DNA of 64,000 bases from Dendrolimus kikuchii (Eukaryota > Arthropoda > Insecta > Lepidoptera > Lasiocampidae): positions 4,543,501-4,607,500 of the forward strand of contig CM034412.1 of NCBI GenBank assembly GCA_019925095.2. Direction: 5' to 3'. Both the position numbers and the translations under genes were made by a program. Below, piece after piece: positions 33,953-43,717 of the stretch. Numbering within the stretch: position 1 is the stretch's first letter; every line of letters starts with the position of its first letter. Below the pieces are notes generated by a model, which was not told the DNA's origin, did no database searches, and saw only the letters and a program-made list of their open reading frames with translations.

Positions 33953-35781
33953 ATCAATCTAGTTGGTTTTCATTCTTTGTACTAATTGAAAAGTTTCCGC
34001 AAATATTACAATGAATCTATACTAAGAGACATTTTATGAAACTAACCATCAAGGCAGCACATTAAAGTATAGTACGAACAAAACTTAAATGCGTCCGTGA
34101 AGTTCGTACAGGTCTTTGCGCAGTACACAGTTATAAGGTTCACAAACAGATACAACCATAATACAACCATATTTGACTGCCATTATGATTTGGTGAACTA
34201 AACTAACTATCTGCCTAGCGTACTGGAACGCACAGGTCCAAAATTTAATTCCTGAATAAGTAAATCCAGAAAACGATTCCATTGTTTATTGTACTATATG
34301 TGAGGGTAGATGCGTATATTATTTAGTATATAAAGTTCAGGTGAATGTAGACATCATCAGTCGATACACGGCCGCCAGGAAGTAATAAATATTGATACAA
34401 TGGCACGAGATCCTATGGGTAGAACTACAATTTGTACTGCTGACATCTTAAGACTAGAAAGGCATATAGAAATTTACTATGGTCTGGGTGTCTGAGATCG
34501 GCCCTAGAGTTGTTCTTTGTATATCACCCCTAATATAAGCGTAACTTTGTTTAGGGATGTATAACGTGCATGTTTGTTTATCTGTCGTTTATTTTAATTT
34601 CTAATTTTTTTTTCTTATTTCAGATAAGTCCTACTCAATACGACTGGGTTGTTCTCAATGTTCACGCGAAGTCAAGTAAATGGGATATTGTCGAATCTCT
34701 ATTCACTAAAAAAGTATGTAGACTTTCTTTTGAGAATTTAGGTTCTGACTTAAAATAGACATATAACGGAATTGTAATGTCAATTAAGTGAGAAAATTAC
34801 ATTGGATTGTTTTAATATTTACTTTGCGAGTCACTATAATAATATCGATTTTCAAAATTGGATATATAATAAACTAGGTGTCCCGACAGACGTTGTCCTG
34901 CCCAGAAAAAAATAAAAATCTAGGCCCCGATTCTAGTGGCACCTACCGGTTCCAGTTGTAAATCCAAACCATCCGGGGACCCACCCAAATACATAGAAAA
35001 AGTTTAATCAAAATCGGTAAATTCGTTCTCAAGTTATGTGCGTACATAAATGTCTACGATTCATTTTTATATATAAGATTTTGTCATCTAAAAATTATTC
35101 TATATGAATTTAAGTTCCCATCGAAAACATAATGCCAACATTTTTCAGGACTGGTTGGGTCGTACCACTGTCTCATCTCACATTCCGATGGAGACACTGT
35201 TATCTCGCTTAAGTGAGTTGCAAGCGAGTAAACAAATGATGGCCACATGCATTAACAAAATCTCTAATTCCGATGAAAGGTTGCGTTTGGCACAAATTTA
35301 TAAGGTGGGTAGTTTTAAGTTCAGTGTCGTTCACGCGATATCGCGTGATGGTTCCTAATGAATATCTATGCTATTTTATTATGTTTGTTATATTTTAAGA
35401 TGCTTCGAAATAGCAATTATATGAAGTTGTAATTTTTTAATCGATAATTCACTAACCTACAAAAAAAATGGTCTGTAGTTTTGATGGGGATCAAATGAAT
35501 GAATGAATGAAAACTCTTTATTGTTCACCATAAACTTAAATGTAGACAATTGAAATGGCTACATTTGCATTAGAACAATAGGCGGCCTTATCGCTTAGAG
35601 CGATCTCTTCCAGGCAACCCAGTGTCTAAGGAGATTATAAAGGAAATTTCAAAACATTTTTGGTGGTGTACTAAACTAAAATAAAAGTAATAAAATCACA
35701 ATTAAATATTTTAAAAAGAAATAAAAAATATATACTACTATATATACATATACAATTAGATAATCAATGATATTATAAATT

Positions 35782-35835
<54 letters not shown>

Positions 35836-37699
35836 ACATTGGAGGGATCTGGGTCTATAGATGACAAAGACCATCTTTATTGCTGGAGATCAGCAGACAG
35901 GCAGACGGCCCACTTGATGGAAAGCGGTTACCATCGCCTATGGACATTTGCAACAGCAAAGTTGCTACAACTGTGCTGCTACTCTCTTAAGGGAAACTGG
36001 AACCTGGTCACTAATGCCGGAACACAACTCAAGGTTGTTATGACGACATACTTTAGACCAGGGGTGGTAGCAATCGAGTCGGGCAAATGCCCTACCACCT
36101 GGCTGTGGGTTGTTAAGTCGCCTCTTACGACAGGCCGCCCCAACGCAGGAAATTGTATTCTTTCTCCGTTCCTGCACGGATAAATATATATATGTATATG
36201 GATATGTAATAAATAAATAAATTTTATTTTGTTTCACAGATTCATTCAGTGGTTATCGAGTCGTTGGCGAAACAAAAAGACAGAACTGCGCTCACGAACT
36301 ACAAGATGACATTGAATCCACAGAGCGAAGATTACATACTCGCTGAGAACACTTTGAGGGATTTGGTATGTATAGTGATACTAGCCGTGCCCGCGGTTTC
36401 ACCCGCGTGGTGATGGAAGATCGTTATATTTTGGATAATTGACACTATATCTTTATAAATTATAGCCTATGTGTTATTCGGTTATGTAAGCTATATTATT
36501 GTAAAATTTCATCAAAATCCATTCAGTAGTTTTTGCGTGAAAGAGTACCAAACATACATCCATTCTTACAAACTTTCGCGTTTATAATATTTATTATTAA
36601 TTATTATATTATATTATACTAGCGGCCCGGCGCGGTTGCACCCGCGCTCTGTCCCGCTCCCGTAGTATATAGCGTCATGTTATATAGCGTATGACACTCC
36701 CTGTTAACGTAACTTTCGAACAGTAAAAGAATTTTTAAAATCGGTTTAGTTGATCTAGAGATTACCCACTACTACAACGTCACAAACTCATAACCGTTCA
36801 TTTACCGTCTTTATAATATTAGTATAAATATATTATTATATGTTAGTTACTTAGTTTGGGGATATACAATGTGTGTTAAAAAAAAGTGTTAGATATTGCT
36901 ACAAGTTACATTCTATGGGATGTGTCAGTTATACTGTCGTACAGTGGAGACTAGATTATCCGGACCTCAGTTATACGGATTCACGATTATCCGGATTGGC
37001 ATTTCGTGATTAGAATTGCAATATTTATGTTAATTATATTAATACGTGAAGCAAAAACTTTGTACCCCTTTTTACGAAAATTGCGCGGACGGAGGAGTAT
37101 GAAATTTCGCACACTTATAGTTTATGTAGAGAAGGAGTGCAGAATGCTATTTTTTTTTTAAATTATGCATAAAAAATACATTAAATCATCACCATGTATT
37201 TGACACACACGTATATACGCTTTTGTTTATTGTTAAAGTCAAATTACTATCAATTTATAGCCTTGGCGAAATCTGTGATTATAGAAGTATAGTCTTTGAC
37301 AACAGAACCTTACTAATGTTCAAACTTATAATTTAAATTAATTATGGTCGAATTTCGACCACTAATTTATGTTAATATATAGCTTACATTCATACGTATG
37401 TGTCGAATTTGGTGGACAAGTTTCATTTGTTATTTCGAATAAACACGTACACGAACGAGGTAAATATTCAATTATCCGGATTTTTAATTATCCGGATACC
37501 TTACGACAACAATAAGTCCGGTTAAACGAGTTTCCACTGTATTTGACGTAGAGTATAAGTGCCTTTTAAGGGTTTCGTAGTAGTAGGTTTTCGTTCTTAC
37601 AGCAGTTTTCTTTCTTTACTAGATATTTGTTACTACAGGACTCTTACTATGACACGAACTTACCGATTTTTATTTCAGACTATGAAATGGAAAAATTAG
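26201..37699 (+). CDS. Vps16B: Vps16B / VIPAS39 (SPE-39) protein, complete 11-exon gene
   Basis: Eleven exons with agreeing phases join to 443 residues (human VIPAS39 has about 490). The N-terminus has an acidic run and Y-W-N...KAFSFDD, matching the family's E-Y-W-N...KAFTFDD. The middle has [21 protein letters not shown], which aligns with the start of the Vps16 C-terminal domain. DWLGRT and the last residues M-K-W-K-N also match. The protein binds VPS33B; the pair (CHEVI complex) acts on late/recycling endosomes, and in Drosophila Vps16B (full of bacteria) is needed for phagosome maturation. Introns range from 445 bp to 2.3 kb and carry many repeats. Donors of exons 3 and 9 (GTATGT, GTGGGT) are the less usual ones. 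The start at 26201 is the first ATG matching the family's N-terminus. Confidence 0.93.
26403..26573. mobile_element. Foldback MITE, family P, intron 1 of Vps16B
   Basis: GGTGCGGTATAGTTATA on the left and, inverted, TATAAGTATACCCCAGCC on the right match the ends of the copy at 41141-41303. About 170 bp long, non-coding. Confidence 0.6.
26617..27055. repeat. Two identical 64-bp direct repeats flanking an RTE fragment
   Basis: 26617-26680 and 26992-27055 are identical over 64 bases, starting CATGGTAACCAGTTCATTCT. Between them lie the RTE piece 26681-26866 and about 125 bp of other sequence. Confidence 0.85.
26681..26866 (-). mobile_element. RTE-like LINE 3' fragment in Vps16B intron 1
   Basis: The minus-strand frame runs from [20 protein letters not shown] to ARELA with a (TATG)n tail at its left side, directly against the first 64-bp repeat. 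Confidence 0.8.
27202..27349 (+). CDS. Vps16B: Vps16B exon 2 (residues 25-73)
   Basis: [17 protein letters not shown]... ends in VLDL plus one base before the donor AA|GTAAGT. This is the low-conservation linker between the N-terminal motif and the Vps16_C domain. Confidence 0.85.
27919..27962. repeat. (CA)n microsatellite
   Basis: About 44 bp of pure CA preceded by degenerate CATA units, in intron 2 of Vps16B. Confidence 0.9.
28234..28499 (+). CDS. Vps16B: Vps16B exon 3 (residues 74-162)
   Basis: The acceptor ATGTCAG completes codon ACA. The exon reads [13 protein letters not shown]... and closes with V-G-D-G-N-A-I-L-T, the conserved entry to the Vps16_C domain. The donor is A|GTATGT. Confidence 0.9.
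28673..29153. mobile_element. Non-autonomous hAT element, 481 bp
   Basis: Ends TAGAGATGTGCCGA and TCGGCACATCTCTA are inverted. GTAATTAC (28665-28672) and GTAATTAG (29154-29161) form an 8-bp duplication with one change. The interior repeats GACTAGTCGGC motifs and has no transposase. It lies in intron 3 of Vps16B. Confidence 0.85.
29555..29691 (+). CDS. Vps16B: Vps16B exon 4 (residues 163-208)
   Basis: [20 protein letters not shown] and the helix [20 protein letters not shown] match the VIPAS39 core. It ends in phase 2 at AT|GTAAGT. Confidence 0.92.
29835..29955 (+). repeat. Helitron-like terminal fragment
   Basis: 'GCACGGATCAGCTAG' before T resembles a CTAG terminus. Short and degraded. Confidence 0.35.
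30161..30188 (+). CDS. Vps16B: Vps16B exon 5, 28-nt microexon (residues 208-217)
   Basis: Acceptor TTTGTCCAG, then A completes Ile and MLGRSPEAA follows, ending in phase 0 at GCT|GTAAGT. Only 28 nt, but it restores frame and aligns with the family's D-R-T-E-E-L-A segment. Confidence 0.85.
30297..30603 (-). mobile_element. SINE-like family B in Vps16B intron 5
   Basis: T-run and TTGCATGAGTTCAGCAGACA at the left; ends near CCTTCCTGCATTAA. Head-to-head with the next copy. Confidence 0.7.
30661..30968 (+). mobile_element. SINE-like family B in Vps16B intron 5
   Basis: It starts CCGTGCAGGAACGAAGAAAG and ends CTCCTGCAATAAAAAAAAT. Inverted relative to 30297-30603, with 57 bp between the heads. Confidence 0.75.
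31030..31625. repeat. Degenerate GC-richer retroelement sequence
   Basis: Contains 'CCTTGGCCCCCAGAGTCGGG' and 'AAACCCCCTGCGGGTTT' and broken frames; probably an old LINE piece. No clade assigned. Confidence 0.35.
31640..31882 (+). mobile_element. LINE 3' end with (TTTC)n tail
   Basis: The frame [20 protein letters not shown] followed by [20 protein letters not shown] and a stop matches 6350-6600. A (TTTC)n tail at 31858-31880 follows AATAAAG. Confidence 0.6.
32032..32368 (+). mobile_element. RTE-like LINE 3' fragment in Vps16B intron 5
   Basis: Reads [20 protein letters not shown] through ARELA, TGA and a (TATG)n tail. It lacks the HDER tetrad before M-T-K, a 12-bp deletion relative to 13052 and 49183. 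Confidence 0.85.
32446..32596 (+). CDS. Vps16B: Vps16B exon 6 (residues 218-267)
   Basis: [20 protein letters not shown]... then [20 protein letters not shown], ending in phase 1 at GTTG|GTAAGA. Aligns with the S-A-E-D...I-Q-D-H-Y stretch of VIPAS39. Confidence 0.9.
32964..33100 (+). CDS. Vps16B: Vps16B exon 7 (residues 268-313)
   Basis: [20 protein letters not shown]... [20 protein letters not shown], phase 0. The F/Y-x-E-G-x-x-x-x-S-P-L pattern matches E-A-E-G-T-F-S-S-P-V in human. The acceptor lies directly after GATTTACAG. Confidence 0.9.
33101..33525 (+). repeat. Degenerate 24-bp minisatellite with donor-like units
   Basis: From about 33150 successive 24-bp units read like GTAAGATAAACACGAGAAAT plus 4 bases, at least ten times, drifting rightwards. 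Several units carry TG|GTAAGA or TA|GTAAGA. The array starts right after the true exon 7 donor. Confidence 0.75.
33606..33690 (-). mobile_element. RTE-like LINE 3' end
   Basis: CATACATACATAACTTCACG at the left; truncated after about 85 bp. Confidence 0.75.
33716..33790. repeat. (TA)n microsatellite between inverted LINE ends
   Basis: TA repeats with rare T or G interruptions. Confidence 0.85.
33800..33950 (+). mobile_element. RTE-like LINE 3' end followed by (TA)n
   Basis: GCCTAAATGGCACTCTGTTG to ARELA, TGA, (ATGT)n and then pure TA from about 33880. Inverted relative to 33606-33690. Confidence 0.75.
34327..34490 (+). promoter_or_regulatory. Orphan TATA + Inr core promoter in Vps16B intron 7
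   Basis: TATAAAG starts at 34329 and TCAGTC sits at 34357-34362, with its A (34359) 30 bases downstream: textbook arthropod spacing. A 33-codon frame starting [16 protein letters not shown] follows from 34400. No larger gene is seen, so this may belong to an unrecognised mobile element. Confidence 0.45.
34624..34713 (+). CDS. Vps16B: Vps16B exon 8 (residues 314-343)
   Basis: [20 protein letters not shown] then [10 protein letters not shown]. Aligns with the K-Q-Y-V-L...W-x-D-V-x-x-L-F helix pair. Phase 0 at both ends, donor GTATGT. Confidence 0.92.
34875..35080 (-). mobile_element. Helitron-like element in Vps16B intron 8
   Basis: CTAGGTGTCCCGACAGACGT at the left is the minus-strand terminus; the body matches one unit of 11116-11650. 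Confidence 0.5.
35149..35304 (+). CDS. Vps16B: Vps16B exon 9 (residues 344-395)
   Basis: [20 protein letters not shown]... [13 protein letters not shown], phase 0. DWLG matches N-W-L-G of human. The donor AAG|GTGGGT is weak. Confidence 0.92.
35500..35625 (-). repeat. LINE 3' UTR with (GAAT)n tail
   Basis: GAATGAATGAATGAATG at the left is the tail; 'TTAGAGCGATCTCTTCCAGG' matches 9425-9550 inverted. Confidence 0.55.
35784..35835. repeat. (TA)n microsatellite
   Basis: About 50 bp of TA with one extra T, in Vps16B intron 9. Confidence 0.85.
35874..36183 (-). mobile_element. SINE-like family B in Vps16B intron 9
   Basis: From 'TTTATTGCTGGAGATCAGCA' to TCCGTTCCTGCACGGATAAA; ends about 55 bp before the exon 10 acceptor. 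Confidence 0.7.
36240..36365 (+). CDS. Vps16B: Vps16B exon 10 (residues 396-437)
   Basis: [20 protein letters not shown] then [22 protein letters not shown], phase 0. Matches C-H-D-V-V-I-D-T...L-K-D-R in human. Donor GTATGT. Confidence 0.92.
36388..36590 (-). repeat. Lepidopteran CTAG-ended repeat (Helitron-like)
   Basis: ACTAGCCGTGCCCGCGGTTT at the left and 'CTTTCGCGTTTATAATATT' at the right are typical dispersed ends in Lepidoptera. Confidence 0.45.
36612..36830 (-). repeat. CTAG-ended repeat (Helitron-like), second family
   Basis: ACTAGCGGCCCGGCGCGGTT through 'CTTTATAATATTAGTATAAA'. The copy at 54530-54710 shares 'GTCATGTTATATAGC'. Confidence 0.45.
36942..37539. mobile_element. pogo/Tigger-like MITE, 598 bp, TA duplication
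   Basis: CAGTGGAGACTAGATTATCC on the left and, inverted, GGTTAAACGAGTTTCCACTG on the right are flanked by TA (36940-36941 and 37540-37541). ATTATCCGGA motifs recur near both ends, as in pogo-type elements. No transposase. In Vps16B intron 10. Confidence 0.75.
37679..37699 (+). CDS. Vps16B: Vps16B exon 11, terminal (residues 438-443)
   Basis: Acceptor TTTATTTCAG, then TMKWKN and TAG. The very short last exon is supported by the conserved W-K-N ending of the family. Confidence 0.85.
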   Translation, partial: TMKWKN

Positions 37700-38025
37700 A
37701 CGATACAACATCAACTCTATGAATGCTGAGCACAAGTCTGTCCATTTTAGATGAATGGCTTATCCGCCACGCTAGTGAAGCGGGTGTCACACATAAGTAA
37801 CTTCGTGCAGGTTTAACTGCATCTACAAGGTATACAGAGTGGGTTTTAGAGTTTTCCCAAAGTAAACAGGACACCAGACCGTCGTCATTTTTAAATACAT
37901 TTTAGTTCCGGCAATGCGTCGGCAACGGCGTTGCAAACGCTAATTGACAATGGTGATTACTTACCATCAGTATGCCAGTCTCCGTATTTAACAACTTAAG
38001 GCAATAAAAAGTTAAATGTTGTCGT
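37700..38025 (+). terminator. Probable Vps16B 3' UTR and polyadenylation signal
   Basis: The first AATAAA after the stop codon is at 38003-38008. No other feature intervenes. Confidence 0.4.
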
Positions 38026-38284
38026 GTAATTTACAATACGACCAAACTTGAATGCGTCCTGGAAGTTCGTACTTGTTATTGCACATACAATTACATAATA
38101 CAGAGCTAAGAGAGGTGAGTCGCGCTCTCGCTCGGCCGCTATCAAGACTCGCATGCCATCTCTTTAGCAAAATACACCGTAAGATGCACTATACGTTAAC
38201 ATGTGACTGGATTTGTGCAAACTCACGGAACTAACTTCACTCGAAGCGCATTTATGATTTGCGCGTAACCTACTCATCTCCTCC

Positions 38285-39080
38285 TAGCGCCCACGGTCCT
38301 TAAGAAAGTACTTCAATGAAATAGTGAATAAAGCCCAGCATCAAATCCAATTTCATCAAATAAACGCCCAGGGTACTATTTTAAGTACCCCGACTTTAAG
38401 CATTGCTGCTAGTTTCAATGTAACGCCCTTCATAGAGTAGTGTACCTGAACACATTTTCGAGGGTTTTTTTGCGTGTGAACAAGCAATAGCGCCAACAAA
38501 GCAAAAGAAATTTGTCGTTTTTGACTTAAGATCGTCGAATGTGAAAATTAATCTTAATTTATTAATGAACTCTACGATTTGTGTTGATGTGCTTATAAAA
38601 AATAGGTTCTTATATACTATATTTGCTGTTTACATAAAAACTATATGGATCTGAGATAGAGAGAAAATTATCATAATTCAAAATTGAAGACCTTTGGGTT
38701 AATAAGGACTACCATGATTGTTTTGAATGTTTTAAATAAATAATATTAAAATGCATGTATATATTAATTTTGAAATAATGTTTTGTTTATTAAACTTGTT
38801 AAATTTTTAAGTTTAGCTGCATTTTTGATATTTTTGAAGGTAATAAAAAAAAATTATGTAAGATGTTTGATGAAGTCTAGTGCTTTTGAACCAAAGACCT
38901 ACCAAAAGGTAATTTATTTTTGTCCTTTTTCCTTCTTCTCGTTCACCTGATACAACAAAAAATCATACTTGCGAGATTACTGTAAGATACAATTTTAAAA
39001 ATTCAAAGTCTTGGTTCTTCGCAATGCAAACCTTTTTTAAGAACTGGGCGTTTAGTTCTAGAAAGCGTTGCAAACCCTGG
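38285..39080 (+). repeat. Duplicated ~800-bp segment, copy 1
   Basis: 'GCGCCCACGGTCCTTAAGAA' onward is similar to 44657-45490 in the same orientation, down to 'AACCCTGGGCGTTAGAAGG'. A frame reading YFNEIVNKAQHQIQFHQINA is shared by both copies with changes. Class unknown. Confidence 0.55.
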
Positions 39081-39764
39081 GCGTTAGAAGGTTATTTATT
39101 TTTTATTGTGTTGATTCAAATTTATATTTAAAATATGTAATAAATATTATTGTTTTGAAATATGTCATTTTATTATATTAACAACCCATTATAGTCCCAC
39201 TGCTGGGCTCGGACCTCTCCTTTTTTTTGTTGTTAAAAATAAGCATAATGTGCCTCTCGAGCTTGTCCAAGAGGACATGGCCGGTTTGACAAACCTGTTA
39301 CCTCGACGTACAGGTTTCATCGAGAAGTTTCCTTCGCTATTAGCACGTATTTGTAATATACATTAATTGAATATAATGCAAGTTATTTTGCGAGTCCTGT
39401 AGGTCAGAAAATTGACAGATTTCCAAAGCGTGTCATTTGGGAAGCTATTATATTAACCACTGGGTGACCACGGCTTGCTGTTTTATATATATATACTATA
39501 AGTTATAAGTTCAGCAAACCGGGTCCAATAGATGGAGAATAACAGGACAAAAAAGATACATAAACATCTATTTTTATAATGCCATCCTTAAAGAATTTTT
39601 ATTACTCTGTGATACTTTTTCCACATTATTATTTCTAAAACTGTTTCTTATTAGTACTAACTAGATGGCGCTATAATCAAACAAGGCGAACTCGATTTAA
39701 ATCAAAAGTCAATCATTTATTGCTTTATTTTAATTATAAAGATCGTTATGATTATTATTATTAT

Positions 39765-39846
39765 TACCTAAATGGCACTCTGTTGTTCGTGCCTACCCCG
39801 CAAGGGAACTGGCGTGAAGTTATGTATGTATGTATGTATGTATGAT
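39765..39846 (+). mobile_element. RTE-like LINE extreme 3' end
   Basis: CTAAATGGCACTCTGTTGTT to the (TATG)n tail; about 80 bp. Confidence 0.8.
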
Positions 39847-39963
39847 TATTACAATGTTCATCTTTAAATAATCAAATATTTAATTTAAAATTTTAACAAA
39901 TTACGTTTATGGACATATCTATTTTTACCTTAGTCTAAGCAATGAACACATAAAAAGGCCGAA

Positions 39964-40165
39964 TAGGGGAAATAATTCGTGTGGAAGCGAATTTTGGCAC
40001 AGTCGTAGAGGAAGGTGTCCTGAACAACATACTAAAAGTACTGATGGGTAGGGGTGGAGCTAAAGGAGAAAGGGGACCATAAAGGTCCCTTTTTGCAGTT
40101 TTTTGTGAATAACTCAAAAACTACAATCTAATCACACACACGAATTATTTCCCTTATTTGTGCTT
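39964..40165. mobile_element. Small MITE
   Basis: GGGGAAATAATTCGTGTG at the left and CACACGAATTATTTCCC at the right are inverted. No coding frame is likely to be real between them. Confidence 0.55.
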
Positions 40166-40631
40166 CGTTGACTGGAGTATCTATTCTTGTGACAAGTTTG
40201 ACAATACAATTAATTTACAATTACAATTACTTTAATGCATGGTACATAAATGTTCCATGCATTAAAATAAAATAAAAATAAATAAATAAAAAATAGCAAG
40301 CTGTGTCATGGACGTCAAAGTATCTATTGCATTACAACTGTCAATTGCCGTCTGCTGTAGCCGGTATTTTCGGAATGCCGCTTGCAAAAATGCGAATGCG
40401 ATTATAGTAGCTTTTACGTTCTTCATTTTCTAAACTAAAAGTATTATATAGTAATCATATTTTGTAATGTATATAAAAAAGTAAATTTTATACGTTTTCA
40501 TTACATGAGAAATAAGTTATTAGCCGTTTAAGATAGCGAAAACAAAATCATAACAGCGGCGGGCAAACCAGCCAAACCGAGTGGCGTAAAGTGCATTATC
40601 ATGAAATTGTAATTACAATCACAGAGTACTT

Positions 40632-40760
40632 TATATATACGGGTAATTACAATTTTTATTCAACATTCAATTCAGTCGCGCTAATACAGCTGTTGCGACT
40701 GTACGTGTTTTACATTAAAATAATTCGTATAAGACTGATCAACATTCTATAGTAAGTACT
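40632..40760 (+). promoter_or_regulatory. Candidate promoter and 5' UTR exon of the aminopeptidase gene
   Basis: TCAGTC at 40672-40677 matches the arthropod initiator, a TATATATAC lies about 40 bases upstream, and ATAGTAAGTACT at about 40750 is a good donor. The first coding exon starts with an acceptor only three bases before its ATG, so a separate 5' UTR exon must exist; this is the best candidate I see. Confidence 0.35.
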
Positions 40761-41140
40761 TTTTTCTTTTATCAACTTGTTCCTATCCTTGTTTATTTTT
40801 TTCATAAGTACATAACGAAGTTTTATTTGTATTCTTTATCCAATGTGTAAAAGCATAAAATAATGAGATAACGTAGTCAATATTTTATTGTGCATATTAT
40901 GGCCACGATAATAATTAATCATTTTATGATTCAGATGCTAGTCTGGTATTACATTTTGCTTTATATCTATTATTAATGTATGAAAAATAGTTTTATTTGT
41001 TATGTTAACAGTTCATTTATAGTAAACTTTTTACTCTCATCCTTCCAAGTCCACAATGGTCTTATATTTTTTAAATATCATCCTTCACTATGATAACCCT
41101 CCATCTTTTTTGTCTTTTGGATGCCATCTTAGCAGTTTTG

Positions 41141-41303
41141 GGTGGGGTATAGTTATAGGGCACATTTATTTATTATGAACAGATCTGAACTTTATTAATA
41201 TAGGTTAGATGGCTTTCGTGGTTTTTTTTTATAACCTCCCAAAGATACTTTTATATCTCAAATAATAAATAAATGTGCCCTATAACTATACCACACCCAC
41301 AGT
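41141..41303. mobile_element. Foldback MITE, family P
   Basis: GGGTATAGTTATAGGGCACA and its inverse ending TATAACTATACCACACCC give arms of about 36 bp. Related copy at 26403-26573. Confidence 0.7.
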
Positions 41304-41417
41304 CTTTAGTCCATTTTATTTTCTTATCTTTAACACTTTGGACAGCAGGCTGTAATGGGTTACAGGCTTGATTGATGCAGGCATCAATTTCATGAAAATG
41401 ATATGACTGTACAAAAA

Positions 41418-41496
41418 ATAAGAAAGCTTTTAAAACAAAAATAACTTGGATGTCAACATACATCCAAGTTATACTTGTTTTAAAAGTTTTTCTTAT
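41418..41496. repeat. Hairpin with ~35-bp arms and 8-nt loop
   Basis: Left arm 41418-41452 and right arm 41461-41496 pair with about three differences; the inner 11 pairs (ending ACTTGGATG) are perfect. Size fits an animal pre-miRNA. Confidence 0.7.
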
Positions 41497-41820
41497 TGTC
41501 CCCTGCACAAACTAATGTTGTCTAAAGCTGTATAAGCAAATTGCAGGGCATATCATTATAGCCTATATACTTAAACTGTTGGAATTGCTGGAACTGATGG
41601 AATGTTGATAACATTCAACATATGTCATATCACAAAATTTTAATTATGGGCTATACCTACAGGCAATGTATGCAATTGTATAGTGTCACAGCAGGCACTG
41701 CCACCAAGGTTGAACTGTCTAGCAATGTTTGCTTTTTCTACATCTGTACTAAAACTGTAGTGAGACTTTTTTAATGTTATCTAGTCCTTTTCTGTGCTGT
41801 ATTTTTACTTAGTACTCTTA

Positions 41821-42024
41821 ATTTATATAAGTTATGTGTCAAATTATTTGTCCGCGGTGGACTCTTAAACTACTTGACAGATTTGAATCAAATTTGCACA
41901 CCATGTGCAGTTTGATCCGACTTAAAAGATAGGATAGCTTACATTTGGACCCGGTAAGTGGCGCTAGAATCGGGTTTTAAATTTTATTTCTTCAGGGCAG
42001 AACAATGTCTACCGGGACAGCTAG
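41821..42024 (+). mobile_element. Helitron-like element, family A
   Basis: Same body and end (CTACCGGGACAGCTAG) as 290-492. Confidence 0.55.
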
Positions 42025-43675
42025 TAATATATATAAATAAAAAATCTGCGAATGTGTTTTGTGACTACACAGTAAAGAAATCTGTATAGGTGACTAGTGC
42101 CACTGTTTTTCTCCTTGGGTTACAGAAACCTAACAAACATTTAAGTCAGAGTTCTGTATTCATATCCTGGAATGGTAGATTTTGTAAAGAAAGTTTCTTT
42201 ACTAAAACTGCTTTGCTTCATATTATCATTGTTTAACAAGTGAAGTGGCATGAAACTTCCCAGTAAAATGTCTAATTAAACATGTTTTAATTCATATTTG
42301 TCTATCTCAGGCTCTTATTTTTTAAAGTACAAAAATTATAAATAGATTATCATTTGCAGCAGTTTAATCATGTACTGCCAACTTCATTTGCATTTATTAA
42401 TTATGATTCAATTCAAATCAAAGAGCCCATAAAGCTCTACAAAGACCTATCATTACAACTCATCAACTCTTAAGGAGATCAGAGGGCTGATGAAGGTGAG
42501 ACCTCTGACAACTGATCAGTATAGCAATCTAAGGAGGAAATATAGCCATTCTTCTGAATACCCATAGCACATTGTTTCTCAAATATTTTATGTCACAACT
42601 CACAAAAAAAATAAAAAATCTTGTGACCCCCTTAACTATGAAGTTATAATAATATTTTATTTATGTTTGATTAAATTAAAAAATTTGTATAGAGGTCTTA
42701 TTTTTTACAACAAACTCCGACCCCCACGAGGGTCGCAACCAGGTTGAGAAATGATGCCTTAGAAGATGGTGACCTAGACATGTCTAGACTCAGAATTCTA
42801 ATGAGTACAAGGAATTATTGGTAGAATACAATATAACTAACTAAAGTTTTCTTTATTGTATTAGTTTATGTACTTAATTTTAAAAAATTGTATGTTATTA
42901 ATATTTAATAAGAAATATTTATTTAAATTAATTTAAAAAATTCAAAGACATACCATATAAAATGTAGTAAAAGTTAAATTACATTACATTACATTGTTGT
43001 TTATTACAATTGTAAATTGCCATCTGTGTCACTATCAGTGATGTTAATGACCGTGAGTTATTTGCAATTGTAAAGCAGAATACAATTTGCTGATATTATT
43101 GTTTGAGTGTATTTAAATTATCTCATGTACAACATATATAATCTGTAGAGTTAGAGTTTGTAGAATGAATTTAAGAATAAGTAAAAACCAAGGGGGATCA
43201 TTAAAACCAACAGATTCTAAAAAAACACTTTTAGAATTTGTGTCTGGGTAAATCACCTTGTCCCATATGTATTCGCGTGCAACATTGGCTGCAACCATTT
43301 TTTTTTTTAATTTTGGTAGCAATAATTAGCATTAAATTGTAACCAAAATTGACAATGATTGAAAGGAGATTCACCCATCTGTCTGTTCGTCAGTTTGTTA
43401 GAGCAACACATGTAAGCTATTAAAGGGATTGAAATGAAACTCGACATATTGCTAGCTTATACCCTGGGTTAATACAGTTTAGTCAGGATACATTTTATTC
43501 CGGTAAATGATATTGTTTCCATGGGATAGATGAATGTAGCCAAAAAGATAATGTTACAGTTGTGTTTTTTGCAATTCACCAATGTCCCTGCTCCATTTGG
43601 GATAATTTTACTGATTGTGGCCAAATATATGTTGTTTAGTGTTCAAATTAATGCTGTTAATGGCTAACTACATTA

Positions 43676-43680
<5 letters not shown>

Positions 43681-43713
<33 letters not shown>
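43681..43713. repeat. (TA)n microsatellite
   Basis: Pure TA, adjoining the Helitron-like element that follows. Confidence 0.85.

Positions 43714-43717
<4 letters not shown>

Noticed and set aside
33643..33985. Tyr/Ile-rich frames
   Set aside because: Translations of (TA)n microsatellites and LINE tails.
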